Assembly: GCA_039111635.1 (NCBI GenBank) | Contig: JBCAQO010000006.1 | Coordinates: 372,001 to 436,000, forward strand | Length of the DNA stretch: 64,000 nucleotides | Reading direction: 5' to 3' | Origin: Heterobasidion occidentale | Taxonomy: Eukaryota; Basidiomycota; Agaricomycetes; Russulales; Bondarzewiaceae | Shown here: positions 44,390 through 56,049 of the stretch, one piece after another | Position numbering within the stretch: the stretch's first letter is position 1 | Layout of the letters: the number at the start of each line of letters is the position of its first letter | Notes under the pieces: generated by a model | What the model was told of the DNA's origin: nothing | What the model saw: the letters and a program-made list of their open reading frames with translations, nothing else | Databases searched by the model: none | Position numbers and translations under genes: made by a program

Positions 44390-45137
44390 AGCATCATTTT
44401 TGCTGTGATTTTCCAGCCTCATTTTCATCCCGCTCACCTGCCTCGTAGCCGCGGAGATTACTTTGGCTCGACCGACACCCGCTCGAATGAAATCTCCCAC
44501 TGTTCAAATTCCCGACGTCTCTGGTCTTGCATTCCCACACTGTACGTTCATGCCAAGGATATTTTGCCCCACTAGCACAGGGTCGTTGGACAAGCGGGAA
44601 CACTGATGGATGCGCTTCCAATCCCTGTCGGATTTGAGGTGGCGATTGGTGGGCGGCGGAAGCAGATGTACACACAGCGGGGAGGAGCCGCCCGCGAAGC
44701 CCGTTAATAGCCCTCGGCGATCGCGATCTGCGTCGTCCTTGAATTGCAATAATGCATGTGATAGTGTGGACTATACTCACAGCAAAAGGTGTTTTGTTGA
44801 GTGGGGGGCAGACACACGCTGGCTCGGTCCAAAGCCCATTATTGCGCATATTTTGGCAGCCTCGATCCTGTCGATGCATCGATGCATCAAATCTACTTTA
44901 CAGGACAGCGTCTCATGTTCAAGATGGACAGCCATTTCATTTGACCGAGAGCAAGCTGAGTTTTTGACAGGCGGAATACAATACAACCAATTTAACGTAC
45001 AGGTGACATCCTCCACATCCCAAGTTATCGGTGCATAGATGTATGTACTTGAGCAGTTTTCCACATGGAAGACATCCCAGCTCAAGCTTCGTGATAACCT
45101 CCTGACCTCTCTGAGATGCACGAGACCGGGGCGTCGC

Positions 45138-46027
45138 TCATGGCCGTCTGAGCGCGTTCTCGATCCGGCGCTTGAAGTCCTCCTCGGTCTCGTTGGCCTT
45201 GCGGCGCACATCCTCGCCCTTTTCTGCAGCCCGCTGTTTCGCGTCCTCAAACCGCTTCACAAAGGCATCCTCCGTCTCGCCCGCCCGCCGCTTCAGCTCG
45301 TCCACCACGTCCTGTGCAGCTTGCTTGCCCCACCCAAGCCAGCTGAACCAGCCGCGCTTCGCTTCGTCTGCTTTCTTTTCTGTTAGCCCCATGAAGTAAG
45401 ACAGAAAGGAATTTTGTCAATCAGATCGGTGACGGGAGTGACAAGGAGGCGATGGTCGTATTACTCACGCGCGCTGTCCTTCGCCTCGCCTACCCTCCTC
45501 TCCACCTCTTTCCTCCCATCTTCCACTCTGCCCCGCCCGTCCTCCACGGCCCCATCAACTCTGTCCCTCGCGTCTCTCAGCTTCTCGTTGCCTGCATCTC
45601 TCACCTCTTTGTACTTCCCCTGCGCGTCCCTCACCGTGCCCTCGACTCTTCCCCTAGCGACTTCCGCCTTATCCCTGACCACCCGCGCCTGACCTTCTAC
45701 CTTCCCCTGCAGGGTCCTCGCGCGCTCGCGCGCCGCGAACTCCGCCCTTTCGCGATCGAGCCGCGCGTTTTCTGCCTGGGCATAGTAGTACCACGCCCCG
45801 CCGGCGAGGCCGAGTCCCCCGACGAGGTACAACAGCGTGTTGTTCCCGCCTCTACGCGGGAGCTCGGGCTGGTTGGTGCTGGGCTTGGTGGGGTCGGGGA
45901 CGACGGCGGAGCGTTTGTGTGTGTAGTAGATGGTCCGTGCGAGCGCGAGGGAGGGTGTGACCGTGACCGCGGGGATTCCTCGGCCAGGGCGGGCGAGGCG
46001 GGCAAGGGTGAGCGAGGTGCGGTTCAT
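45138..46027 (-). CDS. mitochondrial-type single-pass coiled-coil protein
   Basis: Two exons: 46027-45469 and 45379-45138 (266 residues), intron 45468-45380, phase 1. The N-terminus is a basic, Arg/Ser-rich presequence (MNRTSLTLARLARPGRG). At residues about 65-80 there is one membrane segment (LLYLVGGLGLAGGAWYYYA). The rest is a long charged helix with 11-residue-like repeats (RDKAEVARGRVEG, RDARDRVDGAVED, then RFEDAKQRAAEKGEDVRRKA), resembling LEA-like repeats. It is probably anchored in the mitochondrial inner membrane; function unknown. It lies between the two hydrophobins and is unrelated to them. Confidence 0.75.
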
Positions 46028-46816
46028 GATACCGATGACAAGTCGACTGTGTTTGGTTGTTGTTTGTGTTGTGTTGTGGAGTCAATCTGCGGCACGCACT
46101 ATGAGATACTGGTGGTTGTGATGAACAAAAGCTGTTGTTCGTTGTTGGTGTGGGCACGAGAGTGTGTGTGAAAGGTATGGCGAGGGCTGGGCACCGCGCT
46201 TTTCATGCGTGGGCGGGCGTGCAATGACGTCGTGCGCGAACGGTGATGTCATTGTCCCCCGCTTCAACTGGTCATGTGCCCGACTCGTGCTCCTCTACAT
46301 CCCCACCAATGTCAGCGACGACGATGCGTTAAGCAAGCGAAAAAATCAGAAGGGTGGGTAACTAGTCTCTCGTCGTGGCGGAGTGTATATGTATCGTGTT
46401 GAAATTATTTTCGAAAACCCACTTACCCCTACAGATACATGTTGCATCGATTCAATCATTTGGGTGGCCGATCCACCGTTCCATGGCCGCGTCCCTTGAA
46501 ACACCAACGCGTCCTCTTGTACAGGCCATAACGGGACCCGCGCAGCCGCGGAAATGATGAAATAGCGCATGGTGCGCGCGACGCGTCCTTGGGTTCTTGG
46601 TTTGTATTCCGTGACGGCAGGGCATAACATGGAATTGATGAATGTCTTCGTGCATGCACAGGCGTCGAGTCGGCGCCGAGGATTGAGAAGCCCCGCTCCG
46701 CTTTCGTAACTCGAAATCTGGTATAAAACCCCTTCAGAAATCCTGCAAGATTCCTCAGCTCCTAAGTGCTACACTTCCCTCGTTCACTCACCAGTTATCT
46801 CTTCGCTCGAATCATC
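46028..46816. other. intergenic region with hydrophobin 2 promoter
   Basis: Only the TATA box at 46722-46728 is recognised; there is no gene. Confidence 0.5.
46722..46728 (+). promoter_or_regulatory. TATA box of hydrophobin 2
   Basis: TATAAAA lies 95 bases before the ATG at 46817. Confidence 0.6.
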
Positions 46817-47309
46817 ATGTTCGCCCGCATTTCCACCCTCTTCGTCTTCTTCTTCCTAGGCCTCGCGCTGATGATATCCGCTACACCCACTCCGTCCTCC
46901 GAGTCGCTCCTCGCTCGTGACGGTCAGTGCAACACCGGCACCCTGCAGTGCTGCAACAGCGTCCAGTCGGTCAGTGTCAGCGACGTATCCAATTCAGATC
47001 CTAGGCTTACCGAAGATGTCATTTGGGTTTGTAGTCCAGCGACCCCGTCACGTCGATCCTCCTCGGCCTGCTCGGCGTGGTTCTTGGGGGCATTAACATC
47101 CCCATCGGCATCCAGTGCACCCCGATCACCGTCATCGGCGTCGGCTCTGGCGCCAACTGCGTCCAGCAGCCTGTCTGCTGCACGGGCAACATTTTCGTGA
47201 GTGCTTACGCCTGTTCCGATGGGCGACGGCCCAATGCACGCTGCTGACGAGAACCCTGCAGAATGGCTTGGTCACCGTGGGCTGCACACCCATCAACATT
47301 GGCCTCTGA
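46817..47309 (+). CDS. class I hydrophobin 2
   Basis: Three exons: 46817-46969, 47035-47196, 47262-47309, again 51+54+15 codons with phase 0 introns. The signal peptide MFARISTLFVFFFLGLALM is nearly that of hydrophobin 1. Cysteines: QCNTGTLQCCN, IQCTP, ANCVQQPVCC, VGCTP. The middle exon differs more, with a Gly/Ile-rich loop (LLGLLGVVLGGINIPIG), as is usual between paralogues with different surfaces. The product is a secreted, self-assembling amphipathic coat protein. The first intron is shorter than in hydrophobin 1. Confidence 0.95.
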
Positions 47310-47637
47310 ACGGGGCACAAACAAAGACGCGCTAGTACATCCAGCCGGGTTCGCAGTAGGGTAGACGGACGCGTCATGTGCAGATAAATGGCTTTGAGAC
47401 CGTGATTGAGTTCTGTCAATCGTTGCTTTCCCGTTTGAATCGGATAGTCATTCGTTTTGTTGCTTGAAATCTATCATCACGGGTCCCCATGTCGTTTTGA
47501 TCTCTATGTTTGACGTCTATCAGATGCTGCAGAAGAGAAGAGAAGTCGAGAGTCCGTTCCTGACTCACAGTCTCGTCTGCGCGGCGAGTCGTGAGACAAC
47601 GCCTGCCGTACGTTGATTCAATGGAGGCTGGAAGAAT
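47310..47637. other. short gene-free stretch up to the TIR element
   Basis: This is the 3' region of hydrophobin 2; nothing further is recognised. Confidence 0.5.
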
Positions 47638-48066
47638 ATGGCAACAGGGACTGGACTGCTCATTTTGCAATCGGATGCCGCGCTTTGACATAAGCGGCAT
47701 GGCATATGACCCCAGAAACCCCGTTCGAATATTTATAATTGAAATTTCAACTTTTAGAACCAGTAAATGCACCAGCCAGGTCTGGAATTCCACAAGTGAG
47801 GTATGGAATAATACTAGCAAGGTATGAAATATAGATATTGGCAGTGACTGGTGAGTGTGCACCATAGCCCAAGAAGTGTTATTTGTGCAAATGCTAGCTA
47901 TGTATTTTTTGAAAGGGCTGGGGCATCTATGTACAAGCTAGTATACCCAATGGGCAGGGTATATTCAGCTATGTATGGCTGAGTGAGTGCTGGGCAGCAC
48001 AAAGGCTAGGAATGGCAATGGTCATGCCTTTATATACTGAGCAGTACAAAACAACTGGTAGGTTTA

Positions 48067-48090
48067 TTATTATTATTATTATTATTATAT
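48067..48090. repeat. ATT/TTA microsatellite
   Basis: About eight trinucleotide units of TTA/ATT occur in the interior of the TIR element. Confidence 0.8.
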
Positions 48091-48119
48091 TGGCTTTATA
48101 TCTAGTCATTGTGATGACC

Positions 48120-48240
48120 ATGTTCTAACATGTGCTTTGCACATAAGCTAGGAGGTCAGTCAAGTGCTTCAGCTGTGACTTGAACCTAGACTTGTTTTTG
48201 ACTTATTGTCATTGACATGCTAACACATGAACATTTACGT
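48120..48240 (+). repeat. relic of a TE1-family LTR start
   Basis: TGTTCTAACATGTGCTTTGC... follows the first 120 bases of the TE1 LTR with many substitutions (shared GTCAAGTGCTTC, ACATGCTAAC-CATGAACA). It is much older than TE1 itself and is cut by the X LTR at 48247. Confidence 0.65.
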
Positions 48241-48246
48241 ACTTAC

Positions 48247-48812
48247 TGTTATGACTTGACCTGTCGGGACCCTGCAGGGTCAGTCTATCCGATGGTCCAA
48301 GCATCACATGCTAGGTAGCTCCACTCCGGAGCACACATCAAGGTATTTGGCATGTCCTTAGGAGCCAACTGGTCCGATGGTTCTTCAAGACATTGGAAGA
48401 GGATAAATGACAGGGTCATAGACAGAGCGGCTTAGTAAGATAGGCATTCACATGCCATGGGCTTCAGGCATATGAGCAAGCACCTCGTCGCACCTGGATA
48501 GATTGGTGCGACTGGAGAAGTACAAGAGTGGGCACTGACTGAGAGAGACGGCAACCCACGCTCTTCTGGATGGCCTAGAGAAGCATACGGACTCTTACCC
48601 TACACCCTATACAGTATATAAGGCCTATAGAATAGGCTGAGGAACTTCAGTCTATTCTCTTGTTTGCCATTGTCTTCCTACAGTAGGACCACTGCAACTA
48701 CTCCTGTATTACATCTTCTAATACAGTCAAGACTCCCTCATCTACTCAGTCCTTCATGCGACCTAGGGAAGAACCTGTTACTCTTGGGTTACCGAACGAG
48801 CAGTTCATAACA
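48247..48812 (+). repeat. complete solo LTR, family X
   Basis: This is 566 bases with a perfect 8-base terminal inverted repeat TGTTATGA/TCATAACA, the reference copy for family X in this window. It contains TATATAAGG near 48615 before the conserved GAACTTCAGTCTATTC block. No internal region follows. Confidence 0.8.
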
Positions 48813-49259
48813 TCACAGTGTGAAGACTGTGAATGTATGAAGAGAGTAGACTGAAGTTCCTCAGCCTATTGTATGGGCCTTATATACTGTATAGGGCATA
48901 GGGTAAGAGTCTGTATGCTTCTCTAGGTTCCCATCCCAGAAGAGTGTGGGTTGCCGTCTCTCTCAGTCAGTGCCCACTCTTGTACTTCTCCAGTCGCACC
49001 AATCTATCCAGGTGCGACGAGGTGCTTGCTCATATGCCTGAAGCCCATGGCATGTGAATGCCTATCTTACTAAGCCGCTATACTTATGACCCTGTCATTT
49101 ATCCTCTTCCAATGTCTTAGAGAACTATCGGACCAGTCGGCTCCTAAGAACATGCCAAATACCTTGATGTATGCTCCGGAGCGGAGCCGCCTAGCATGTG
49201 ATGCTTGGACCGTCAGATAGACTGACTCTGCAGAGTCCCAACAGGTCAAGTTATAATAG
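48813..49259 (-). repeat. second family X LTR, inverted, truncated
   Basis: This is the reverse complement of the first 440 bases of family X, abutting the plus copy. The pair forms a large inverted repeat capable of a long hairpin RNA. Confidence 0.8.
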
Positions 49260-49700
49260 CCACTATGCTAATGCCCATTCCTTCTGACCTGCTGAGTGTA
49301 CTCAACATTAATATCACAGACAAGACACTTTTGATCATTCTATTTGCCCTCCTCTAGCCAACCACCAAAGGGCATAGAGTTGACCTTGTCCTTATTTCTC
49401 AATATAATGTTTATTTCTTCATATAAGCATGAGTGGTTTACAAGTGATAGAAGCACAATATTACTTAGGCAGGTTGCTTTCTCCAATCTCTAGTACTTAT
49501 ACCTTGCTAGTATTATTCCATACCTCACTTATGGAATTTCAGACCTGGCTGGTACATTTACTGGTGCTGAAAGTTGAAATTTTAAATAAATATTTAAACG
49601 AGGGGTTTCTGGGGTCTGGGGTCATATGCCATGCCGCTTATGTCAAAGCGCGGCATCCGATTGCAAAATGAGCAGTCCGTCCCTGTTGCCATAGAAGAAT

Positions 49701-50858
49701 GGAAGAGAGATGAACGTAAACAGAGAAACCCCGAGCAGTCATCTTTGTCAAATTACGGCTAGAATCGCGCCGTATTCATAGGGAGGGCAGCATTTCCCCT
49801 GACGTTGACTGTACGGAGGACCTAAAATGGAGGAACATGTGCTCGCAGAGGGCATCGCATTGCTGCCAACGATGACTTATCCGGCCTCAAAGATGGGACG
49901 AATGGTTACAGATTTCGATATCCAAGTTCAATCTGGAAGCGGTCTACTGCGTTGCCACCGACAGTATGGCTGATTAGCACGGGCCTCAAGACTCAGGATG
50001 ACGGACTGAAGACGTACCAGTGAGGCTTACTCGGATCGACTGCCACGACTGAAGCGTGACTTGTATGGTGGGCGTGCGATTTCATTAGAGCACGTAGGTG
50101 AACATTGAACAAGCCAATAATCTGTCAGGAGGTGCTCTCGCAAGAAGAAATTCCATAAACTCTGCCGAGCTGTTGGCATGGCGAGCACGGAATTGAAAGG
50201 TCCCTTCCAATGCTCGCCGTTCAGAGACGTCCAGATGAACGCGTCTTTCCACTCTGAGCTGTAGAGACTCGCTGCGATGTGCAACGGGAGCCTGGAGAGT
50301 GGGTTAATTCATGGCGAAAGCAAGAGATGGTTCCGTAAGCACGTAAGATCAAGACGACATGGAGTCTGTCCGGAGACAGTGAAGATACTTGGAGACGCTA
50401 TTGTAGAGGTGGACGAAGGGATCGGAAGAGATCGCGTATTATTTGAGAGAAGGTTATCCTATGAAAATATCACCGAGAAAAGAGGACTATGAAACCTGTT
50501 TTGCGATTTTTTCTATCATCAACGCATCATACAAAGGCTCTGGACAGTGTCACTGTTCTATCAATTATGGTCTTCCTTGTGCAAGCCTCGATCAAAGAGT
50601 CAGTAGAATACCATATCTGATAAATTGCCACAGATAGTCGAAGTTGGACCAGGCGTGCTTTTCTGTACATGATTGCGGACACGGCCCAGAGCAACCACAG
50701 TGCTCTCGCGCGCACTGTATAGAGGTAGTAGACTCAAGATGGTCAGTCAGTTTCCGTAGTGAGATAGAAAAGCCCAGAAAGCAAAAGTAGGTAATATATG
50801 CACGTGTGAACCTAAGATGATACGTGCACCCCGGCTCGACCTCTCTCCGATCTACCCC
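49701..50858. other. gene-free stretch downstream of Med14
   Basis: Open frames such as 50027-50284 (minus) have no recognisable motif. No RNA gene or repeat is evident. Confidence 0.45.
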
Positions 50859-53800
50859 TCACCCAACCTGATTCCCCACCGGTATAGGCATTGGCATGGT
50901 ACCCGCCCCAACTGTCGCCTTAGCCCTCACCTTTCCCGGGCTCATTCCTACGCCCCCAACTGCACCAGCCGCTATACCTGCACTTGCACCTGCACTTGCA
51001 CCTGTCCCCAGCTCCCTGCATACGGCCTCCCAAACCCGTCGCCCCACCGCCCGCACGTCCTTCACCGCACACACGACCGCAACATCCACGACCGCGATCC
51101 GCGCGCCCTTCATGTCCCGCAGCGCGTGCTCCACTATTTGCTGGAAGCCCGGAATGGGCTGTAGCACGAGCGTGCCGAGTGCACCTGGCCGCGACGAGGA
51201 GTTGGTGGGCGCGGAGGCAGTAGACGAGAAAGGGAGGAACAGCGAGCGTGCAGCGTCAAGTATCGCCACACGCTCGCCTTTCATGAGCCGCATGTCCAGC
51301 CCATACCGCTGCCTCAACACCCCTGAAGCCGAAGCCGATGCAGCGCTAGGGATAACTGAAAACTGCACGCGCCACCACCCCGCGGCCTTCGGAAACGCGT
51401 CCACGTCGACCTCGTTGTTGTCTTGAGGCGCTCCTGCACCTGCCGCGCTTTCAGCACGGCTATTTCTCTGCTCTGCCCACGCACGGATCTCCTCGATGAC
51501 CTCCACGACGGGTACCGTATCCCGCAGGAGCGCTACGAGTGTCGGTAGCGTTGCCGATAGCTTCCCTTGCCGCAAGATGTGTCGTAGGAACGATGCAGCG
51601 TCCGAGTGCGGGTTGAATGCACGACCACTCGAAGGCGACCGCGCATCGGCCAAGTCGTCAGACGAGTTAGATGTTGAAGCATATGTATGGCTGTTGAGGG
51701 CGCCGCCGGAGGCGATGGAAGGCCCGGAGGCGTTGATTGGGGAGGGGGGGAGTTGGCGCGAGAAGTGGAGATTGTAGCTTCCGCCGGTCGCGCTGAGCTG
51801 ATCTGTGCAGGTGATCGAGACAGTGTAGTCCTGAAGAAAAAGAATAAGCGCATGGACCGAAGATATTCGCCTGTCAAGGGCTTACAAATGCGTAAGCGAA
51901 CTCGATAGTTTGAAGGTCGAAGGACAGTATCCGGACATCCTTCCACCGTTTCTCCTTCGCCATCTCAGCCACTAGCGGCGTAGAAGATAAACGAGATAAC
52001 ATGTGAATATCAATGGCCACATTGAAAGTGGTCGAAAGAAAGACGCACCTTCTCGCGCAATCACGACAATCTTCGACACGCTCGCCCACTCCGCCAAAAA
52101 CTCATCCACACAGCCCTCCACTTTTTCTGACAAGAAACACACTACCGCCTCATTCGCGTCGTACACGATTCGCTTCGACGGCCTGATCACGCCTTTGCCC
52201 AGCCGCGCGCGGCGCCCGACCGGCTGCTGCACGTACTTCAGCTTCACACAGGTGACGACCTGTGGCGGGCGTTCAGCCCCATCCAGCTCCATTATACCTG
52301 TATCCAGGCTCATGCCCGTATCGACCCCGGCGGACGCGGAAACGGACCACCAGCTGAGTGGAATAACGCGGATATTGGGCATAGCAGCCTCGAAGGCAGG
52401 TGATCCTGAGAGGATGTCGGAGGACTTGACACATAGGGCGGGGATCTTGTGTGAAAGTGCTGAATGCAAGTGTGCCAGGGAGGCAGGCAGGGAAGGGGTC
52501 AGTGCGGGGGAAGATGGGTAGATATGATTGTAAGGTATCCCTCGCGCTTTGAACTGCTGTTCGACCTTGGTGTGTGCAACCCGCGCGCTATAGTCAGTCT
52601 GTCAGTGAGGAATTCATTGAATGGGCAACAAAAAGACTGACCAACAGTAGGCATAGAGCTCCCGAAGGACCTGTGTTTCCAACTTGAACCTGGAGATGCG
52701 TGTTTTCAATGAATGGATGCGGGAATTAGAAATGTTGTTGTATTTACTTCGTGGATGCCTTGCTGTCCATTCCCGTGTCCCTCTTCCGCTTCCCCAAACC
52801 GACCTCGTTCTCAGCAACGTCGACCTCTCGCCCATGCGCGCATATCCGCTCTACGTTCAACCACCCGATGTCCTCCATGACGAGAGTCTGGTACATGCCT
52901 TTCAAGACAGCCTTCACGCTGATCAGCGCGTACCGGAAGTCGTCGTCCATGACGACGAGCACCAGAAAGTGATTAGGGAAGGGAGTCAGCTTGATATACA
53001 AAAAGCCCCGAGCAGAAGGGCCTAGTTTAAATAACTCTGGGATGTGCCATGTCAGATGCTACCAGTGACAGTTGTGAGACACCATCCGGACGCACCCTCG
53101 TTGGAGAAATTTTTGTTTCGGTGAGTCTGCAGACCAAGGTAGGTAGCCTTTTGCTCCGCAAGCGAAATGATTGTCTACACACGATGAGACCTTGAGCGTG
53201 CAGGGAATACCATCACTAGACGTACGACGATGCGAAGCCGCATGAGTGCCCCGAGCAGTATGCTCGAATCCTCGTTCAGCTTTTCGGAAAAAGCAGCGAA
53301 CCGTGGACCACGCCCCGTCGCACTGATATCACCGATGTCGCGCGCGTTGAGTCGCCCAGTGCGCGGGTCGATGGTCACAACAATGTGTTCGTCCGCACAG
53401 AGATGCACGTTCAAAGCGATATGGCCATCTGATCATGTAACAGCTATAATTCAGCCATAGCGAAAACGCTATTTAAAGACAACGCCTTCTTACCAATTTC
53501 AGTAACGGTGACTGCGTTTGGAACAGAGAAGACAGGGCCTTGTTGGAGTTGCAAGTACAGCATTCTGAAGATTGCCCGTGTGTGCTTCTCGATGACCTGC
53601 CTCAGCAGTCGCTCGAAATCAAGATCGCTCGCATCCTGCAATCGGACGCATACCGATGAGCTTTCGTGAGAGCTCGGTGAAAAGCTGTGAAACTTACAAC
53701 TGCTACCTCGCCGTCGGCCAAGAGCCCGTCATTAGGGAATATTTTGACCCCTAACGCGCCTGGTTCTGGCCGCCATTTGACGTGCCACTGTACGCCCTCG

Positions 53801-55664
53801 ACGGGATCTGACGGTCGTTTGATTGAACTCGACATCTTCGATTTTCTTGCAGCTCGGCAAGTACACGGGCCGTTGGCGAGCGTCGTGGGCCGGGGGTGGA
53901 CATCAGCGCGATGCTGACAGTCCCGCCCAACGATGGGACCTTGGTGCGCAACATAGGCGGGGGCTTGCGACTATCGAGAAACAAAAAGAATATAACTTAC
54001 GTTACGTGGGTGTATAAAGCAACTTGTGTGGCGGACTTACACCAGTAGCTGACAGTGAGCGTCTTGCGATCTCGGCTCATTTCGACTGTGAGGAAGTCAG
54101 CCCAGCCGAGGGAGCGCATGCGCTCTGCCTAGGGTCTACGATTGGCTCCTATCTACAGATGCAACTATCTACAAAGCGCTTACCTGATACCATAGGATCT
54201 CCAATTGATACGACATGGACATCATCTCTGCTTAGGATTAGCGATGGCTGACGCTTCCCTCACTCAGTCATGGGACTCTTGCAGTACTCACGGAGGAAAT
54301 TGAATACTCGGACGAGAGGTGCGTCAACTGACCCTTCGGGGAGCTGGGGTATTGGCGGAAGGTTGACGCCGGGGGGGTGTGGTGGCAGATCGGGAGGGAG
54401 GGGAAGGTAGTACGCTAGGCGAGCGTCTGCTTCGTCAGTGATATGGCGTTTGAGAACTCCAGTGGGCTTTCGAGGAAACTCTGAGGGGTAAGATATGATC
54501 GAGATGACGCAGAAACTGTTCAAGTGATTCAGCTTACCTTGCATTCCCGTCGGGTCGCCGCCTACATTGAAGAGAAATTCGACGTGGACGAAGAACCAGC
54601 CATCGTCCTCATTGCCTCCGCGGAGACACAACGACATCTCAAACAACTTTGGCACTCGAAAAAACACTCGGCCATCATCTGTTGAAAACACATCTTTAGA
54701 ACAAGCTGTAAAGTGCCGTGACTTCATACACACGTATTCGATACTTGGACATCTCGATGGGTATGATTTCCCGCATTCGTAGACGGTATCGGATGAGCGA
54801 CTCGATGCCTGATAACGTTTTCGCGACCTGCTCGTCAGTCAGAGGGGTAGGTGGCACTATGGCCTTCTACTCTGCTATGTCAATTCGCTGGCCATTATCA
54901 CTGAAAGAGGTGTAGAAACCTTGATTCCGGTAGGTAACCGTCGATACGATCCCGTCGTAAGTACGTCCAAAGATGTAAGAAGGTCATGATTTCGCAGCCT
55001 GGCAAATACGGGGTCATGAAACACGCTGCATGGCGAATGAGACACGTCTCAAACCTGGCAGGGTCCAGACTGGATTTTGCGTATTTTAAGCCCTCGATTA
55101 CATCTTCAAACTGTCGATTCTGGTTCATGAGGAATGCCGTAATGTTCTGAAATAGAACGTGATGGGTTGAACCCTGGCAATGGATGACAAGGGAAGCATA
55201 CCATGCATTTCTGAACAACATTGGCGTCTCGAGACCATTTTGCTACGGCATAGAGCTTGACAATTTGTTTTTTCCAAGCCACTACGAAGTCTGCAAGCTT
55301 GCGTTTGCGAGCGCTGTCTGACATGCTTGGAAGGCTAGCGACATAGATGTCAGCCTCACCTTTTCAACATGCCATGCTCTCCACATGCAGGCTGGTCGTG
55401 CCAACACCACAGAACGCGGGATGCGTAGGAAGGACTCACGTTTCAGCCATCTCACTCAATTCCGCATAACATGCTTGAGCCACCCTAGAGACCACCTCAC
55501 CGAGGGGGACTTGTCCATCGAGCACGACAGGAAGCTCTTGTTCAAGAATCTCGATTGGTGGCTCATCGAAGCCGTTTGTGTAGGGATAAGGCCGTCAATG
55601 AAGTCGGAGGATGATTGAGCAGCTGAGAGGTTGATGCTGTTAGATTGGTGCCATTGAGTGCCAT
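50859..55664 (-). CDS. MED14: Mediator complex subunit 14 (Rgr1-like)
   Basis: This large multi-exon gene matches the fungal Med14 family along its length. N-terminus: IEILEQELPVVLDGQVPLGE and MSDSARKRKLADFVVAWKKQ..KLYAVAKW, then QNRQFEDVIEGLKYAK and, across a short intron, RNHDLLTSLDVLTTGSYRRL. Middle: LIRYRLRMREIIPIEM, GRVFFRVPKLFEMSL and FPRKPTGVLKRHITDEAD. Then RTGRLNARDIGD, FPNHFLVLVVMDD and VMEDIGWLNVERI. The C-terminus ends at the TGA at 50859. Med14 is the backbone linking head, middle and tail of Mediator. The first codons are unsettled: an ATG at 55664 (MALNGTNLTAS) is one base out of frame at a CCC run (55583-55585), so an extra base or an unseen intron is needed. Confidence 0.88.
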
Positions 55665-56049
55665 TACTCGCGTGAAGTATTCGTTAAGTGAGAGTTAGCG
55701 TGATGCGGCGCAGAAGGCTGTCGTGGTGGATCGACGAGGTTTGAGGCCAACTGTCGGAAGACTGGCTATTAGTGACGGCCTCTGTTTGATAAGAGCGGGG
55801 AGACGCGTAGAGCGTTCTCGGATGGCAGCGTCGACAGAACAAAGGAGGCGACGAAATGAGCGTCGAGGAGAGAACAAGAAAACATCCAGGCCAAGTGAGT
55901 CTGTAAACCACGTGACGTCATCCAGTTGTAACGGGCGCTTAACGGGCGCTCAGACACGTTTTCGTTCGTCAACACCTTCTTCGACAGCGACGCGCAGTCG
56001 CGGTTCGTAACGGCGGAAGTAGTCAGGACGTCCCCGTGCTTTGCTGGCG
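55665..56049. promoter_or_regulatory. shared divergent promoter, Med14 and SCYL1
   Basis: About 385 bases separate the two predicted starts, leaving one bidirectional promoter. No TATA box stands out, as is usual for housekeeping genes. Confidence 0.6.

Larger units (their letters stand above)
43995..45137. other. intergenic and promoter region of hydrophobin 1
   Basis: Apart from the TATA box and dyad I find no gene. Open frames on both strands lack family motifs. Confidence 0.5.
47638..49692. mobile_element. TIR element with about 190-base inverted repeats, filled by LTRs
   Basis: The left end ATGGCAACAGGGAC... (47638 to about 47830) is the near-complete reverse complement of about 49490-49692. 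Flanks GGAAGAAT (47630-47637) and AGAAGAAT (49693-49700) look like an 8-base target duplication with one mismatch, the size made by hAT and some other DNA transposons. The interior has no transposase. It contains an AT-rich part, a TTA microsatellite (48067-48090), a relic of a TE1-like LTR and an inverted pair of X LTRs. It is a non-autonomous cut-and-paste element later used as a landing site. Confidence 0.7.

Noticed and set aside
45930..46157. Short frames on both strands over the mitochondrial-type protein
   Set aside because: They are out-of-frame shadows of a gene with a clear presequence and membrane segment.
49833..49980. Short plus-strand frame starting near 49827 (MEEHVLAEG)
   Set aside because: Too short, no partner exons and no recognisable motif.
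50896..51426. 176-codon plus-strand frame rich in Ala/Pro/Thr
   Set aside because: It is the antisense of the Med14 C-terminal exon; codon pattern and family match favour the minus strand.
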